Positions 63,010 to 64,000 of a stretch of DNA of 64,000 nucleotides are shown piece by piece. This DNA comes from Cymbidium sinense (taxonomy: Eukaryota > Streptophyta > Magnoliopsida > Asparagales > Orchidaceae), in contig CM038216.1 of the NCBI GenBank assembly GCA_021442155.1, positions 155,853,983-155,917,982 on the forward strand. Reading direction: 5' to 3'. Each line of letters opens with the position of its first letter. Position 1 is the first letter of the stretch. The position numbers were made by a program, and so were the translations under genes. Below the pieces are notes generated by a model, which did not search any database, was not told the DNA's origin, and saw nothing but the letters and a program-made list of their open reading frames with translations.

Positions 63010-64000
63010 TTTAGCACAAAAGTAGAAGAGATGTATGTCAGGCGCTCTCATGCTCAAGCATTTCATCCTAGAAAGAAGCTTCTACAATCTAGGTGAGAGA
63101 GAGTAGAAGGGGGTGGTCAATGAATGTGGTTGAGCAAAGCTAGCCTATGAAAGTAACTCCTGTGTCATCCCTCTGGTGCGAGTGTTCTTCACAAACATGA
63201 AAGAGCACCAGAACATTAAAATTATCATTCAAGGAAAATTGGTAAGTTTTGATAGCACTACCATAAATACATATTCTGAATTACCAAATATGGTTTATGA
63301 TCAATATCTTTCCTATTTTAATAAGCACCTAGATTTTGATAAAATTCTTGACTTTGTCATTGATAGAAATGCCAACATCTAGTGGAAAGAATGAGAGGAA
63401 AGGATTATTAACTTTTCTACCACTAGTCGAGTGGCAGATTCAAAAGCTTGACATTATTTCATTTATGCCATGGTGAAGCCTAGTGGTAATATCAGTGAGG
63501 TAATTAAGGATAGGGTTATTTGGAATTTTTCAATTCAAAAAGGTTTTACAATTGATATATGAAAGACTATTTATAATTCTATTTGTAATATGCTTTGTGA
63601 CAGTACTATAGTAGGGTATGGTCATTCTTTTCTTATCTATAGTTTATGCACTATGGGGGGTGTGTCAGGGGTGCCCGATGAAGAAGCTCTTATTCAAAAA
63701 TACTCCTCTAATGAAAAGGCTTATTGAGGGGTTTGGCTCGAGATATGATGTTGGAGAGAGGTCACATGCCCAAGGACCAAGACCTCAATCTTCTAAACTC
63801 TTAAATGAGCAAGTCTCAGATTTAATGAGAGAGGTAGGTGAGAGTAGCCGCAGGCAGCAGAATTTAGAAAAGAAATTTGATTATCATATGGATCAATAAC
63901 AAAAGTAGTTTACTTATACAACCCAATTCAATACGACACTAGTCCATATGTTTGAAAATTGTGATCTTGGGGATCCATGTCGTTTCTTTTCCTACAATGC
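63010..64000 (+). pseudogene. Gag-like 'putative plant transposon protein' (PF20167-type) pseudogene, copy 3 (runs off the window)
   Basis: The best preserved of three. The frame 63176-63382 begins with RVFFTNMKEH and covers SFDSTTINTYSELPN and YDQYLSYFNKH, ending at the same TAG as copy 2. A readable continuation then gives VADSKA-stop-HYFIYAMVK, NISEVIKDRVIWNFSIQKGF, YNSICNMLCDSTIVGYGHSF and PDEEALIQKYSSNEKAY. The frame 63618-63899 covers DVGERSHAQGPRPQSSKLLN, SSRRQQNLEKKFDYHMDQ and the stop TAA. It keeps the CCGCAGGCAGCAG stretch that is damaged in copies 1 and 2. The C-terminal tail continues past 64000. Confidence 0.65.

Larger units (their letters stand above)
62593..64000 (+). repeat. 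Third copy of the gag-like segment (start of a tandem repeat unit)
   Basis: From 62597 the sequence matches 47893 onward and 3903 onward: GATGCTTTAAATGGGAAGG, then TTGAAATTAATAATAATGAA and so on to the window end. Because 47893-62592 lies between the two occurrences, the arrangement is a tandem duplication of about 14.7 kb with this as the beginning of the next unit. Confidence 0.8.

Overview
This is a plant nuclear, heterochromatin-like window. It is AT-rich and has no intact cellular gene, tRNA, rRNA or CRISPR array. The plant assignment rests on a RICESLEEPER/DAYSLEEPER-type hAT transposase remnant, the gag-like 'putative plant transposon protein' domain (PF20167 type), Ty3/Gypsy gag and LINE reverse transcriptase debris, a telobox, and a PBS-like TGGTGACTCCGC motif. 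I cannot name the species. Everything recognised is mobile-element sequence, mostly decayed.

Layout. (1) 1-15236 and 44025-60133 are two copies of one composite block of about 15-16 kb. Each copy carries, in order: diverged pieces of a large non-coding repeat (here 'family R'), a TA microsatellite, a PF20167-type gag-like pseudogene, a GA microsatellite, a reverse-strand hAT transposase pseudogene, and a long-LTR retroelement (here 'element L'). A third partial copy starts inside element L at 61105. At about 62593 it jumps back to the PF20167 segment, so 47893-62592 looks like a tandem unit of about 14.7 kb whose next repeat runs off the window. (2) Element L can be delimited by combining copies. 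The LTR is about 3.8 kb (TGTTGAC...CCCACA, 52806-56627), followed by a PBS-like motif at 56634. An internal region of about 4.5 kb has no recognised gag-pol, and a 3' LTR starts at 61105. The 5 bp ATAGT lies before the 5' LTR in copy 2 and after the 3' LTR in copy 1 (17050-17054), as expected for a target-site duplication. The LTR carries fragments that look captured from host genes: a Sel1-repeat-like exon and an IQ-motif exon. (3) 17055-39335 is made of four copies of family R, a non-coding repeat of about 6-7 kb: two head-to-tail on + (17130-23770, 23785-29980) and two on - (38205-29985, 39335-38210). They form an inverted arrangement centred near 30 kb. Each long copy has a tract packed with TTGAC/GTCAA cores. 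(4) 39360-41190 is the LTR end and gag of a decayed Ty3/Gypsy element. 41190-43700 is featureless AT-rich DNA. 43700-44024 is a LINE reverse transcriptase fragment ending at the copy 2 boundary.

No set of genes here works together as a pathway. The interest lies in architecture: composite duplication, an apparently gene-capturing non-autonomous LTR element, a giant inverted repeat family rich in W-box cores, and copy-to-copy differences concentrated at CAG/CTG/CG sites. The last point may reflect methylation-linked sequencing error, in which case some ORF breaks are not real.
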